DNA of 64,000 nt from Salegentibacter sp. (GCA_024635795.1 JAGXIH010000016.1:24665-88664); one strand, 5' to 3'. Counted from the stretch's first letter, positions 53,380-63,385 are shown. Notes: generated by a model not told the origin, from the letters alone. Program-made: numbers and translations.

Positions 53380-53730
53380 ATGGAATTTACGCTAAAACTC
53401 GAAGAACTCGCGATGTTAATTCTTGGTATATTTGCCTTCAGTTTACTCGATTTTGCCTGGTGGTGGTTTTTAGTGCTATTTCTTGCACCAGATATTGGGA
53501 TGCTTGGTTATCTTTTCGGAAATAGGACAGGGGCGCTGTTATATAATCTCTTTCACCACAAGGGGCTCGCCATTTTAATATGGGTTTTAGGCTTCAGCCT
53601 TGAGAACCAAATTTTTCAATTAATAGGCGTAATTTTGTTCGCCCATGCCTCCTTTGACCGGATGCTGGGCTACGGACTCAAATATAAAACCGGATTTAAA
53701 TTCACGCATTTGGGGGAAATTGGGAAGTAG
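53380..53730 (+). CDS. DUF4260-family membrane protein
   Basis: 116 residues, three to four membrane helices. Family signature is FLAPDIGMLGYLFGNRTGALLYN and the end FDRMLGYGLKY. Function unknown. Second gene after the cyclase. Confidence 0.85.
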   Translation: MEFTLKLEELAMLILGIFAFSLLDFAWWWFLVLFLAPDIGMLGYLFGNRTGALLYNLFHHKGLAILIWVLGFSLENQIFQLIGVILFAHASFDRMLGYGLKYKTGFKFTHLGEIGK

Positions 53731-53751
53731 ATTTCCGCCTTCGCGGAAATG
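53729..53751 (+). repeat. Single hairpin of the GATTTCC repeat type
   Basis: ATTTCCGCcttcGCGGAAAT is an 8-bp stem with a 4-base loop, next to TGAC, directly after the DUF4260 stop. It matches the third unit of the cluster at 41398-41549. Confidence 0.6.
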
Positions 53752-53765
53752 ACATTGACGTATTT

Positions 53766-54128
53766 ATGGACATAGAAACATTCAGAAATTACTGTCTCAG
53801 CAAAAAAGGGGTGACCGAAGAACTTCCTTTCGGCCCTGACACCCTTGTTTTTAAAGTAATGGGGAAGATGTTTGCACTGGCCGGTCTGGATAAAGTTCCC
53901 TTAACAATCAACCTGAAATGTGATCCGGATCGTGCCCTGGAGTTACGGGAAACATACGGCAGCCACATCCTTCCCGGGTATCATATGAGTAAAAAACACT
54001 GGAATAGCCTTATCTTAGACGGATATTTAAATCAGGCACTGGTCCTTGAACTCATCGATCACTCATATCAGCTGGTGGTGCAGAGTCTAACAAAGAAATT
54101 ACAGCAGGAACTTCAAAATTTAGAATGA
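53766..54128 (+). CDS. MmcQ/YjbR-family protein
   Basis: 120 residues, YjbR-type double-wing DNA-binding-like fold. Family pattern: FRNYCLSKKGVTEELPFG, VFKVMGKMFAL, NLKCDPDRALELRE, MSKKHWNSLILDG. Possible DNA-binding or regulatory protein; function unknown. Confidence 0.9.
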   Translation: MDIETFRNYCLSKKGVTEELPFGPDTLVFKVMGKMFALAGLDKVPLTINLKCDPDRALELRETYGSHILPGYHMSKKHWNSLILDGYLNQALVLELIDHSYQLVVQSLTKKLQQELQNLE

Positions 54129-54130
54129 AA

Positions 54131-54200
54131 CCAGCATGATGCTGGACGCAAAAACGGGCAACACTTTGGGAAATAATAGTTCACCTGAGTTAACTGCCCG
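54131..54200 (+). other. Structured intergenic segment before the MutS-like gene
   Basis: CCAGC-ATGAT-GCTGG (54131-54145) is one hairpin. CGGGCA (54155-54160) and TGCCCG (54195-54200) can pair across 34 bases. No known riboswitch class is recognised. On the reverse strand the long-range stem is followed by five T. Confidence 0.3.
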
Positions 54201-54222
54201 GGCTTGTACCAAAATAAAATAA

Positions 54223-56001
54223 ATGAAACAGGTTTTAGAATTTTATATAAATCAGAAGGAAACTCATCAATTTCAACTCAACCAATTATCCCGAAAACTT
54301 CTTTTCTCAAGTTTATTGAGATTGCTGGTATTTTTGATCATCGCCTTTACGGTTTATTATTTCTTCGGGAATATGAATGTGCTGGTGCCGGTGGTTATTG
54401 GTGGGATTGCGCTTTTTCTCTTTCTGGTTTCACGCCATAGCGACCTCAAGGATAAAGCCGATAAGCAAAAGGAACTCATCAGGCTTAACGAGCTGGAGAT
54501 AGATATTCTGAAAACCCGGAATTTTCAGGATCTTCCCGAGGGAACTGAGTTTGAAGAGCCTCAGCACGCATTTAGTCAGGATATCGATCTTTTCGGAAGG
54601 GGTTCCTTTTTTCAATATCTCAACAGGACAGCGCTTTATGAAGGCACCAAAAAACTGGCCGGGATTTTAACTGAAAATTCCATCGACGGAATTCCACAGA
54701 AACAGGAAGCCATAAAAGAACTGGAACAGAAGCCTAAATGGAGACAGGAATTCACTTCCCTGGCTGGTCTGGTAAAAATTGAAACTCCTTCTAATACCGT
54801 GGTAAAATGGTTAAAAGAATACAGAAATTTCGTGCCCGCTTATATGAAATGGTTACCTACGGTCTTCTCCATGCTTTCGCTACTGGTGATCGTGGGCTAT
54901 TCCCTGGATTATTTCAAGGGGATTCATCTTTTCCTGTGGTTTCTTGCCGGGCTTCTATATACGGGCATCTACCTGAAAAAGATCAACCTGCTTTCGGGCA
55001 GCGTGAGCAAGGTGCAGGATACCTTTCACCAGTATCATCATCTGCTGGCTTTGCTGGAAAATGAAGAATTTTCCTCGGAAATTCTGCAAAAGAATAAGGA
55101 GCTTATCCGTACAGAAAAAAAGAAAGCCTCTGCCATTTTCAAGGAATTTTCCAAAGCCATTGATGCTCTGGACCAGCGTAACAATATGCTGTTTGGGATC
55201 TTCGCCAACGGATTTCTGCTTTGGGATCTAAGACAGAGCTATAAACTGGAAAAATGGATCTCGGCCTATCGGCAGAGTGTCACCCACTGGTTTGAGGTGA
55301 TAGAAACTACCGATGCCTTAAACTCCCTGGGAAACTTTTCCTTTAACCACCCAAATTATGTCTATCCGGAGATCAATCCTGGAGAAAACGGAATTTCAGC
55401 AAAAGCCCTGGCGCATCCTTTACTCGACCCTGAGAAACGGGTGGCTAATGATTTCAGCATAAATAATGAGGAATTCTTTATTATCACCGGAGCCAATATG
55501 GCAGGGAAAAGTACCTTTCTGCGAACGGTATCCCTGCAAATTCTGATGAGTAATATCGGTCTCCCCGTTTGTGCCGAAAGCTGTAAATATTCGCCTATAA
55601 AACTCATCACCAGTATGCGTACCAGCGATTCGTTAAGCGACGACGAATCCTATTTCTTTTCTGAACTAAAACGACTGAAATTCATCGTAGATGAGATCAA
55701 AACAGATAGGTATTTTATCATTCTCGATGAGATCCTGAAAGGGACCAACAGCAGCGATAAAGCTACGGGCTCGAAGAAATTTATCAGGAAACTTGTGGGA
55801 TCAAAATCAACCGGAATCATCGCCACTCACGATCTGAGTCTCTGCGAGATCACTGCTGAATTGCCACAGGTGAAAAATCATTATTTTGATGCTGAAATTG
55901 TAAACGATGAGTTGTTTTTCGACTATAAGTTTAAAGATGGAGTTTGCCAGAATATGAATGCCTCGTTTTTACTTCGAAAAATGGAAATTGTGGATGATTA
56001 G
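54223..56001 (+). CDS. MutS-related ATPase with membrane segments
   Basis: 592 residues. N-terminal helices (about 28-70) and a second pair (about 205-245) are hydrophobic, so the protein is membrane-bound. The C-terminal half is a MutS-type ATPase: Walker A GANMAGKST (423-431), the SMRTSDSLSDDES loop, Walker B RYFIILDEILKGTNSSDK and the ATHDLSLCE His switch. It lacks the MutS mismatch-recognition domain. Function unknown; distinct from MutS1 and MutS2. Confidence 0.88.
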   Translation: MKQVLEFYINQKETHQFQLNQLSRKLLFSSLLRLLVFLIIAFTVYYFFGNMNVLVPVVIGGIALFLFLVSRHSDLKDKADKQKELIRLNELEIDILKTRNFQDLPEGTEFEEPQHAFSQDIDLFGRGSFFQYLNRTALYEGTKKLAGILTENSIDGIPQKQEAIKELEQKPKWRQEFTSLAGLVKIETPSNTVVKWLKEYRNFVPAYMKWLPTVFSMLSLLVIVGYSLDYFKGIHLFLWFLAGLLYTGIYLKKINLLSGSVSKVQDTFHQYHHLLALLENEEFSSEILQKNKELIRTEKKKASAIFKEFSKAIDALDQRNNMLFGIFANGFLLWDLRQSYKLEKWISAYRQSVTHWFEVIETTDALNSLGNFSFNHPNYVYPEINPGENGISAKALAHPLLDPEKRVANDFSINNEEFFIITGANMAGKSTFLRTVSLQILMSNIGLPVCAESCKYSPIKLITSMRTSDSLSDDESYFFSELKRLKFIVDEIKTDRYFIILDEILKGTNSSDKATGSKKFIRKLVGSKSTGIIATHDLSLCEITAELPQVKNHYFDAEIVNDELFFDYKFKDGVCQNMNASFLLRKMEIVDD

Positions 56002-56101
56002 TTCTCGACTACCCTGTATCAATGGAACGTTATACCGTTCCGATGGCTATCAGAATAATCCGGTATCTCATTCTGGTTTTTTTAATTTTTTTAAAATATA
56101 A

Positions 56102-57109
56102 ATGGATTCATTAACTCAAATAGTTCTGGGTGCCGCGGTAGGTGAAGCGGTATTAGGTCGTAAGGTTGGCAATAAAGCTATGCTCTATGGGGCGATCGCG
56201 GGTACCATTCCCGACCTCGATACCTTCGCCGGCGCTTTTACCGATACCATCACTGCCATAGAATGGCACCGCGGTTTTTCACATTCCATCGTATTTGCGG
56301 TCTTGTTTGCTCCGGTCTTTGGTTGGCTTATTTCGAAAATTGAACGAAAATCTATTGCCACCTGGAAAAACTGGTCCTGGCTGATGTTCTGGAGCCTGGT
56401 AACACACCCGCTGTTGGATGCCCACACCACCTGGGGGACGCAACTCTTGTGGCCGCTGGAGATTAGGTTGGCGTATAAGAATATCTTTGTGATAGATCCA
56501 CTCTACACCTTGCCTTTTTTGGTATTTCTCATTCTGGCTATGCGGCAGAAACGGGATTCCCAGAAGCGCAGAAAGTATAATAATCTCGGACTCATCATCA
56601 GCAGCATCTATTTATTGATCATCACTCCCGGAATAAAATTATACACCTATAACAAATTTACCGATGCCCTGGCAGAACAGGGGATTGCCTATAAAAAGAT
56701 CAAGACAAAACCGGCCCCACTCAATACCATTCTATGGACGGCCAATGTAGAAGTGGAGGATGCATACCTTATCGGGGATTATTCGCTGTTTGACTCGAAA
56801 CCTATAAACTTTGTGGAATATCCAAAAAACCATCATTTGCTGGGCGAATGGAAACAGCGCAGAAATGTACAACGCCTTATTAAGATCTCGGAAGGTTGGT
56901 ACACCATCTCTGAAAAAAATGGGGAAATATTCTTCAATGATCTACGCTTCGGTACCCTGGATCCCTTTCCGCGAGCCGATTCTGAATTTGCTTTTAATTA
57001 TAAACTGGTGGAAAAGGATGGTAGAATTATGGCCGAGGAAACCCCTAAAACCCGGGGCGATGCTAAAGAATTGCTGGCGCAATTAGGGGAGAGGATTATG
57101 GGGAATTAA
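56102..57109 (+). CDS. Membrane-bound metal-dependent hydrolase (YdjM/DUF457-like)
   Basis: 335 residues. The N-terminus MDSLTQIVLGAAVGEAVLG, then IPDLDTF, HRGFSHSI and SLVTHPLLDAHTTWGTQLLWP are the family's His/Asp metal motifs. About four membrane helices. The C-terminal 140 residues are soluble. Substrate unknown. Confidence 0.88.
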   Translation: MDSLTQIVLGAAVGEAVLGRKVGNKAMLYGAIAGTIPDLDTFAGAFTDTITAIEWHRGFSHSIVFAVLFAPVFGWLISKIERKSIATWKNWSWLMFWSLVTHPLLDAHTTWGTQLLWPLEIRLAYKNIFVIDPLYTLPFLVFLILAMRQKRDSQKRRKYNNLGLIISSIYLLIITPGIKLYTYNKFTDALAEQGIAYKKIKTKPAPLNTILWTANVEVEDAYLIGDYSLFDSKPINFVEYPKNHHLLGEWKQRRNVQRLIKISEGWYTISEKNGEIFFNDLRFGTLDPFPRADSEFAFNYKLVEKDGRIMAEETPKTRGDAKELLAQLGERIMGN

Positions 57110-57158
57110 AAGTTGATTTGAAAAGCTTTCTTATCTTTAGCTCAAATCCACTTTACTT

Positions 57159-58895
57159 ATGAAAATCAGCTTTCAAAACCTCCTGCTTATTTCGGTAATT
57201 TTTTTCAGTAATCTGCTTTTAGCGCAGAGCGAGTCGACAAAACTCGATACCCTTATCAACAAGGTTCAGGAGCATAAATTCTACGACCGGGAGGAATTCC
57301 CACTAGGACTTTATACTGAAGAAAATTATAAGAATCAGGCCGGTTTTGCTGAAGAACGAATTGCAGAGCTCCAAAAGATCAATGCCGATTCCCTAAGTGA
57401 GACTGAAAAGATCTCCCTGGAATTGCTGAAATTTAAACTGCAGGAGGATGTAGATCAATATAAATACGGGGCTTATCTCAATCCGCTGCTCTCTGATGCC
57501 GGTTTTCATCTTAGCCTGGCCTACCAGGTTCGGGATCTCAACAATTATTCACAGGTAAGGGCCTATCTTAACAAGCTGAATGCGATTCCTGCATATGTAG
57601 ATCAGCACCTGGTTTTACTGCGAAAAGGACTTGAAAAGGGAATCACGCAGCCCCGGGTGATCTTTGAGGGTTATGAGTCTACCTATGACGATCAGCTTGT
57701 GGATGCTCCCCGCGAAAGCTATTTCTTCGAGCCTTTCGGGGATCTTCCCCGCGGACTTTCAGAAGCACAAAAAGATTCGGTTTTAAATGCTGCGGAAGAG
57801 GCTATTTCCAAAAATGTAGTGCCACAGTTTAAAAGAATTAAGGATTTCTTCGAGAACGAATACCTGCCAAATACCCGCAGCGAACTTGGAGTATCAGAAA
57901 TTCCAAACGGCAGGGAGTATTATCAGAACAGACTCGATTATTATACCACTCTCGATCTTTCGGCAGAAGAAGTGCATCAGATCGGTCTGGATGAGGTGGC
58001 TCTTATCAATGCAGAAATGAAAGAGATCATTAAGGAAGTGGAATTTGAAGGCAGTTTTGAAGATTTCATACACTTTTTAAGAACCGATGAGCAGTTCTAT
58101 GCAAAAACCGCTGAGGAACTCCTGAAGGAAGCCCGGGATATCTCCAAGCGCATAGACGCTAAGCTTCCCGCTTATTTTAAAACCCTTCCGCGAAAACCCT
58201 ATGGTGTGGCGCCAGTACCCGATGCGATTGCTCCAAAATATACCACCGGGAGATATATTGGCGCATCCGATGAAACCCAACCCGGATATTTTTGGGTGAA
58301 CACCTATAATTTATCAAACCGACCATTGTATGTGTTGCCATCGCTTACCGCGCACGAGGCTGTACCCGGGCATCACCTGCAAAACGCCCTAAATGCCGAG
58401 CTGGGAGACAGCATTCCTGAATTCCGTAGAAATATGTATTTATCGGCTTACGGAGAAGGCTGGGGACTTTATTCTGAAACCCTTGCAGGGGAAATGGGGA
58501 TTTACCGCACCCCTTACGAGCGCTTCGGAAAACTCACTTACGAGCAATGGCGCGCCTGCCGACTCGTTATCGATACCGGAATTCACGCGATGGGCTGGAG
58601 CAGGGAAGAGGCTGTAGAGTATTTCAGAAAAAATACAGCGCTCTCTATGCACAACATCAACACCGAAGTAGATCGTTATATCTCCTGGCCCGGACAGGCC
58701 GTGTCTTATAAAATAGGCGAGATCAAGATCCGTGAACTAAGAAAAAAAGCTGAGGAAACACTTGGAGCCGATTTCGATGTGAGAGCCTTTCACGAAGTGA
58801 TCCTGGAACAGGGTGTAGTGACTTTGCCGATTTTGGAAGAGCGGGTGAATGCTTTTATTGAGAAAAACACTAAGGAAAGCGGTAATTCAAACTAA
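57159..58895 (+). CDS. DUF885-family secreted metallopeptidase
   Basis: 578 residues with a signal peptide (1-22). Zinc motif TAHEAVPGHHLQ, with HEAVPGHH at 399-406. Followed by YGEGWGLYSETLAGEMG and PGQAVSYKIGEIKIRELR. Gluzincin-like carboxypeptidase family, active outside the cytoplasm. Confidence 0.9.
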   Translation: MKISFQNLLLISVIFFSNLLLAQSESTKLDTLINKVQEHKFYDREEFPLGLYTEENYKNQAGFAEERIAELQKINADSLSETEKISLELLKFKLQEDVDQYKYGAYLNPLLSDAGFHLSLAYQVRDLNNYSQVRAYLNKLNAIPAYVDQHLVLLRKGLEKGITQPRVIFEGYESTYDDQLVDAPRESYFFEPFGDLPRGLSEAQKDSVLNAAEEAISKNVVPQFKRIKDFFENEYLPNTRSELGVSEIPNGREYYQNRLDYYTTLDLSAEEVHQIGLDEVALINAEMKEIIKEVEFEGSFEDFIHFLRTDEQFYAKTAEELLKEARDISKRIDAKLPAYFKTLPRKPYGVAPVPDAIAPKYTTGRYIGASDETQPGYFWVNTYNLSNRPLYVLPSLTAHEAVPGHHLQNALNAELGDSIPEFRRNMYLSAYGEGWGLYSETLAGEMGIYRTPYERFGKLTYEQWRACRLVIDTGIHAMGWSREEAVEYFRKNTALSMHNINTEVDRYISWPGQAVSYKIGEIKIRELRKKAEETLGADFDVRAFHEVILEQGVVTLPILEERVNAFIEKNTKESGNSN

Positions 58896-58925
58896 AGCTT
58901 AACTTCGTGGCTTCAAATAAGCAAA

Positions 58926-59504
58926 ATGAGTTTAGAAAAAGAGATACAGCAACGCAGCGATTCCACCTGCGAGCTTTGCGGAAATAAAGAGAATTTAAGC
59001 CTTTATACTCTGGAAGATTTCCCGGGAGAAGAGATGGATGGTAGTTTTATGATCTGTTCGGTTTGTAAAGAACAACTGGAAGATCCGGAAAAAGCTGATC
59101 CCAATCACTGGCGCTGCCTGAATGATGCTATGTGGAACCCAGTACCTGCTGTGCAAGTTACCGCCTGGCAGATGCTGAATAACCTTAAAGCCGAAGGCTG
59201 GCCGCAGGATCTCCTAAATATGATGTATATGGATGATGAGCTCAAAACCTATGCCCAACGCGGCATAAAAAATGAGGAAGCAACTCCTGAGGCGGTGCAT
59301 CGAGATAGCAATGGCGCGGTTATAGAAGCCGGAGATACCGTTGTGCTTACCAAAGATCTTAACGTTAAAGGCAGTAGTTTAACTGCAAAAAGGGGAACGG
59401 CAGTACGCCGGGTTTCCCTGGTTTATGATAATCCCGAACAGATAGAAGGAAAAGTGGAGGGCCAACAGATCGTTATCCTCACCAAGTTTGTGAAGAAGGT
59501 ATAA
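58926..59504 (+). CDS. PhnA-domain protein
   Basis: 192 residues. The N-terminal zinc ribbon has Cys15, Cys18, Cys44 and Cys47 (CELC and CSVC). The C-terminal PhnA domain (IEAGDTVVLTKDLNVKGSS, GQQIVILTKFVKK) is SH3-like. Called alkylphosphonate protein by name, but no phosphonate genes are nearby and the role is unknown. Confidence 0.9.
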   Translation: MSLEKEIQQRSDSTCELCGNKENLSLYTLEDFPGEEMDGSFMICSVCKEQLEDPEKADPNHWRCLNDAMWNPVPAVQVTAWQMLNNLKAEGWPQDLLNMMYMDDELKTYAQRGIKNEEATPEAVHRDSNGAVIEAGDTVVLTKDLNVKGSSLTAKRGTAVRRVSLVYDNPEQIEGKVEGQQIVILTKFVKKV

Positions 59505-59508
59505 AAGA

Positions 59509-59532
59509 AAAGGCGCGGAATTCCGCGCCTTT
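59509..59532. terminator. Bidirectional terminator between PhnA and M49 genes
   Basis: AAAGGCGCGGAA and TTCCGCGCCTTT form a 24-base perfect palindrome with A/T-rich flanks between convergent genes. Confidence 0.8.
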
Positions 59533-59556
59533 GTTTCTATTTAATCAAAAAGCTGT

Positions 59557-61626
59557 TTATTCTGCAGCTTCATTTTCATCCAAAAAGTTATACTTTTTGG
59601 CATATTCCATCATTTGAGCTTCAAAACTCTCAGGCTGGGTTACCTCAATTTTAGTGATCTCACCACTGGTATCGGTTGTAGGAACAAGAACCGGGTTAAC
59701 AAATCCGCTGTAAGGCGCCGATTTGAAAGGCTCGTTTCTCTCGATTACTTCCTGGTGAATATCCTGATCAACTTTAACTCCGTAGTTTTCTACCAGGTTT
59801 TTGGCGGCTTCGTAATCCCCTTCAGATTTTATTCTCTGGGTTTTACGTAGCAAGTCTCCAAATATTTCACGAAGTTTCTGGTAATTTTTGATGTCGTAAT
59901 AGGTTTTGCCATCTCTGCTTACTTTTTCGATAACGCCATCTTCCTGACCTTTTTCAATGGCCCAGGCGCTTACCCACATTCTGTTTCTCATATGGGATTC
60001 CTCGATGTCGTCTCCCGGCTCGATTCTGAGCAGCTGCACTAACATCGCGTTTCTTATATAGCCATCATAAGCAGCTTTTCCAAGTTCTTCGGCGTCTCCA
60101 ACAAGTCCTAACTCTTCCAGTTTCGGATCCATCAGGTAGTACAAGCCAACAAGATCGGCGCGGCCTTCTTCCATAGTGGAAGCATAGCTCTTAAGGGTTT
60201 CCTTGGTTTCTCCAACTCCCGGGTTGATCTGCCCTGAGGCGTGACCTACCACTTCGTGCAATGCGGTATGAAGTTTTCCTGAAAGCTCTCCGTATTTTTC
60301 GGCTAATCTTATCTCTTCTTCATCGTGTGCAAACTCATGAAGCTTTTCGGGACCACCGGCCTGGTTATAGGCTTCGATGATATTTCCTAAGGAAACCGAT
60401 TTGCTGCCGTGAGCTTTTCTAATCCAGTTGGCGTTTGGAAGGTTTACCCCAATAGGTGTGCTTGGTGAAGCGTCTCCGGCTTCCCCGGCAACCACAACAG
60501 TTTTATAGGTTACCCCTACAACCTCTTCTTTTTTATGCTCTTCCATAATTGGGGCATTGTCCTCAAACCACTGCACGTTATCTTCAAAAACCTGCATCTT
60601 TTTAGACATATCAAAGTCCTTGATCTGAACGATGTTCTCATAAGAGCCGCGGTATCCAATCGGGTCGTTATAAACCTCGATGAAAGAGTTGATGTAATCT
60701 ATGTTTCCTTCCGTGGCTTCTACCCAGGCTACGTTGTAGTCATCCCAGGTTTGAAGGTCACCGGTGGTGTAATAATCGATAAGCAATCCTAAAGCTTTTG
60801 CTTGTTTTTCATTTTCAGCTACAGCTTCGGCTTTTTCCAGCCATTTGATGATTTCGGTAATGGCATCACCGTAAAGTCCGTCTGCTTTGTAAACCTGCTC
60901 AACGAGGTCTCCATTCTGTTTTACCAGTCGGGAGTTGAGTCCGAAGGAAAGTGGCTTTTCAGGATTTGGGGATTGTTTTTTAGCGTAAAAAGCCTGTGCT
61001 TCTTCAGCAGTTACATCGGGACCGTAAAAGTTAACCGCCGACCCTAATAACAGGCCTTCCTCCTGGTTAAGGTTTACTTTTTTGGCGTCTTTATCGTTAA
61101 AGATCACCTGGTAAGCCTCTCCGGTAAGTTCAGTGTTGGTATCGGCAAGAAGAGCATCGAAATAATCTTTGCTGAAGCCGGGTTTTAACTTGGAATTGGA
61201 GTAGTGGTGGTGAATTCCGTTTGAGAACCAAACCCTTTTCAGGTAGGTTTCGAATTCTTTCCAATCCCCTGAAGTTTTGTCGCCCTGGTAATTGGTGTAT
61301 ATGTTTTCCAGCGCGTTTCTGATCTTCAGATTGTGTCGGTAATTTTGCGCCCACATAATGTCGCGGCCCGCAAGCCCGGCTTCAACCAGGTAATAAACCA
61401 GTTTTTGTTCTTTCAGGCTAAGGTCTTCCCAGCCCGGAATCTGATACCGCAGGATCTTGATATCAGCGAACTCGTCTACTATATAATCAAACTCACCAGT
61501 TTCAGTAGTGTCGGTGGTAGTGTCGTGAGCTGCTGTCAGCGATCCATCGTTTCCTTTTTTGCCGGTATCACAGGCCGTAAAGGCAGTGACAAGCGCCAGC
61601 AGGAAAATGCTAAATATTTTTCTCAT
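59557..61626 (-). CDS. Dipeptidyl-peptidase III-like protein (M49), lipoprotein
   Basis: 689 residues. The lipoprotein signal ends at Cys19 (VTAFTAC). The zinc site is HEVVGH at 457-462 (HExxGH, the M49 hallmark) with the second motif EEGRADLVGLY, where classical members have EECRAE. It would release dipeptides from peptide N-termini at the cell surface or in the periplasm. Own -7 box at 61650-61657. Confidence 0.9.
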   Translation of the reverse strand: MRKIFSIFLLALVTAFTACDTGKKGNDGSLTAAHDTTTDTTETGEFDYIVDEFADIKILRYQIPGWEDLSLKEQKLVYYLVEAGLAGRDIMWAQNYRHNLKIRNALENIYTNYQGDKTSGDWKEFETYLKRVWFSNGIHHHYSNSKLKPGFSKDYFDALLADTNTELTGEAYQVIFNDKDAKKVNLNQEEGLLLGSAVNFYGPDVTAEEAQAFYAKKQSPNPEKPLSFGLNSRLVKQNGDLVEQVYKADGLYGDAITEIIKWLEKAEAVAENEKQAKALGLLIDYYTTGDLQTWDDYNVAWVEATEGNIDYINSFIEVYNDPIGYRGSYENIVQIKDFDMSKKMQVFEDNVQWFEDNAPIMEEHKKEEVVGVTYKTVVVAGEAGDASPSTPIGVNLPNANWIRKAHGSKSVSLGNIIEAYNQAGGPEKLHEFAHDEEEIRLAEKYGELSGKLHTALHEVVGHASGQINPGVGETKETLKSYASTMEEGRADLVGLYYLMDPKLEELGLVGDAEELGKAAYDGYIRNAMLVQLLRIEPGDDIEESHMRNRMWVSAWAIEKGQEDGVIEKVSRDGKTYYDIKNYQKLREIFGDLLRKTQRIKSEGDYEAAKNLVENYGVKVDQDIHQEVIERNEPFKSAPYSGFVNPVLVPTTDTSGEITKIEVTQPESFEAQMMEYAKKYNFLDENEAAE

Positions 61627-61649
61627 AATGTTTATATTCTTTAAGTATC

Positions 61650-61657
61650 CAAAGTTA
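61650..61657 (-). promoter_or_regulatory. -7 box for the M49 peptidase gene
   Basis: The reverse strand reads TAACTTTG (TAnnTTTG), 24 bases before the start. Nothing further is seen up to the terminator at 61844. Confidence 0.5.
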
Positions 61658-61843
61658 TGAAACTTCGTTCAGTAATGACCGCTAAAAAACTGATCACCGA
61701 CAGGAATTGATTAGATTTCTCTTCGGAATTAATAAAAAACCGATCTTTTTACAGGCGGTTGCTGAATCATCTGTAATATTAAAGCTGTTTAATTACAGAT
61801 ATATAATCTGCTTCTTCTGAAGCTTTGGCGTGCTTTTTTTAAA

Positions 61844-61876
61844 AAACCTCACAGGTCCGGAAGACCTGTGAGGTTT
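61844..61876 (-). terminator. Terminator after the M20 peptidase gene
   Basis: AAACCTCACAGGTC and GACCTGTGAGGTTT make a 14-bp stem; on the reverse strand a T-run follows. It is 43 bases after the stop. This palindrome type is dispersed in many flavobacterial genomes. Confidence 0.8.
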
Positions 61877-61919
61877 AATATATAAACTGGCTTGGATTTG
61901 CCGTAGCTTGTATTTCCAA

Positions 61920-63314
61920 TTATTTGGCCTGCTTCAGTTTTGTAAAATGCTTATAAAAAAACGGAATAGTTTCAATTCCTTTCAGGTAATTCCAAATTCC
62001 GAAATGTTCATTAGGGGAGTGGATGGCATCGGTATCAAAACCAAAGCCCATTAAAATAGTCTTGCTTTTCAATTCCTTTTCAAAAAGAGAAACAATAGGG
62101 ATACTTCCCCCGCTATGCTGCGGAATAGGATCCTTTCCGAATGCTTCGGCGTAAGCGTCATTGGCAGCCTGATATTCCAGGGTGTCTATTGGAGTGACAT
62201 AGGCTTGTCCGCCGTGGTGGGTCGTTACCTTTACCTTAACCGACTTTGGAGCAAGGCTTTCAAAATGTTTTGTAAATAATTCGCTGATATTTTTCCAGTC
62301 CTGATCGCTTACCAGGCGCATCGAAATTTTAGCATAGGCCTTTGAGGGCAATACCGTTTTAGCGCCTTCGCCTATATAACCTCCCCAAATCCCGTTTACA
62401 TCAAGGGTAGGACGAATGGAAGCGCGTTCGAGGGTTGAATAGCCTTTCTCTCCCTGCACATCCTTAATGTCCAGTTTCTTTTTATATTCTTCAAGGTCAA
62501 AAGGAGCTTCGGCCATTTTTGCTCTTTCGGCTTCACTGTATTCTTTTACGTTGTCATAGAATCCCGGAATAGTGATCCGGTTATCCTCGTCCTGCAAGGA
62601 GGCGATCATCTTAGAAAGCACATTGATAGGATTGGCTACGGCACCACCGTAGAGTCCGCTGTGGAGGTCGCGATTAGGTCCCGTTACTTCAACTTCCATA
62701 TAACTGAGACCGCGAAGGCCGGTGGTAATTGATGGAGTGTCTTTGGCGATCATTCCGGTGTCACTAATAAGGATCACATCATTCTGAAGTTTCTCTCTGT
62801 TATTTTCAATAAACCAGCCCAGGTGTTCGCTACCTACTTCTTCTTCACCTTCTATCATGAACTTGATGTTGCAGGGCAGCTCATCGTTTTTAGTCATATA
62901 CTCCAGAGCCTTTACATGCATGTACATCTGTCCTTTGTCGTCACAGGCGCCGCGGGCAAAAATGGCTCCTTCGGGATGGATTTCGGTTTCCTTGATCACC
63001 GGGTCAAAAGGCGGGGAATTCCACAGATCTAATGGGTCTGGGGGTTGCACATCGTAATGCCCGTAAACCAGCACGGTGGGCAGGTTTTTATCGATTATTT
63101 TCTCGCCATAGACCACAGGATGACCGGGAGTCTCACAGATTTCTGCGGAATCACAACCGGCTTCCAAAAGATTTTTCTTCACCGCTTCAGCTGTTTTCAG
63201 CATATCGGGTTTGTGTTTGGAATCGGCGCTTACCGATGGAATTTTCAGAAGATCAATGAGTTCGTTTATAAAACGATCTTTGTTTTCTTCTACGTATGAT
63301 TTGATGTCTTTCAT
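61920..63314 (-). CDS. M20-family dipeptidase
   Basis: 464 residues from MKDIKSYVEENKDRF. Metal and catalytic motifs: VLVYGHYDVQPPDPLDLW (His, Asp), GACDDKGQMYMH (Asp), MIEGEEEVGSEH (Glu-Glu), and a C-terminal PNEHFGIWN His. A lid domain carries HSGLYGG. Cytosolic dipeptidase of the DapE/ArgE/ACY1 group. The frame opens further up to 63380, but this lies near the tRNA promoter, and MKDIKS fits the family. Confidence 0.9.
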   Translation of the reverse strand: MKDIKSYVEENKDRFINELIDLLKIPSVSADSKHKPDMLKTAEAVKKNLLEAGCDSAEICETPGHPVVYGEKIIDKNLPTVLVYGHYDVQPPDPLDLWNSPPFDPVIKETEIHPEGAIFARGACDDKGQMYMHVKALEYMTKNDELPCNIKFMIEGEEEVGSEHLGWFIENNREKLQNDVILISDTGMIAKDTPSITTGLRGLSYMEVEVTGPNRDLHSGLYGGAVANPINVLSKMIASLQDEDNRITIPGFYDNVKEYSEAERAKMAEAPFDLEEYKKKLDIKDVQGEKGYSTLERASIRPTLDVNGIWGGYIGEGAKTVLPSKAYAKISMRLVSDQDWKNISELFTKHFESLAPKSVKVKVTTHHGGQAYVTPIDTLEYQAANDAYAEAFGKDPIPQHSGGSIPIVSLFEKELKSKTILMGFGFDTDAIHSPNEHFGIWNYLKGIETIPFFYKHFTKLKQAK

Positions 63315-63385
63315 TCTTTGAATTTTTAAGTGAGATAAAGGTAAAAAATATTTTTGCGGACTATTTGAGAATTGAAACATTTATG

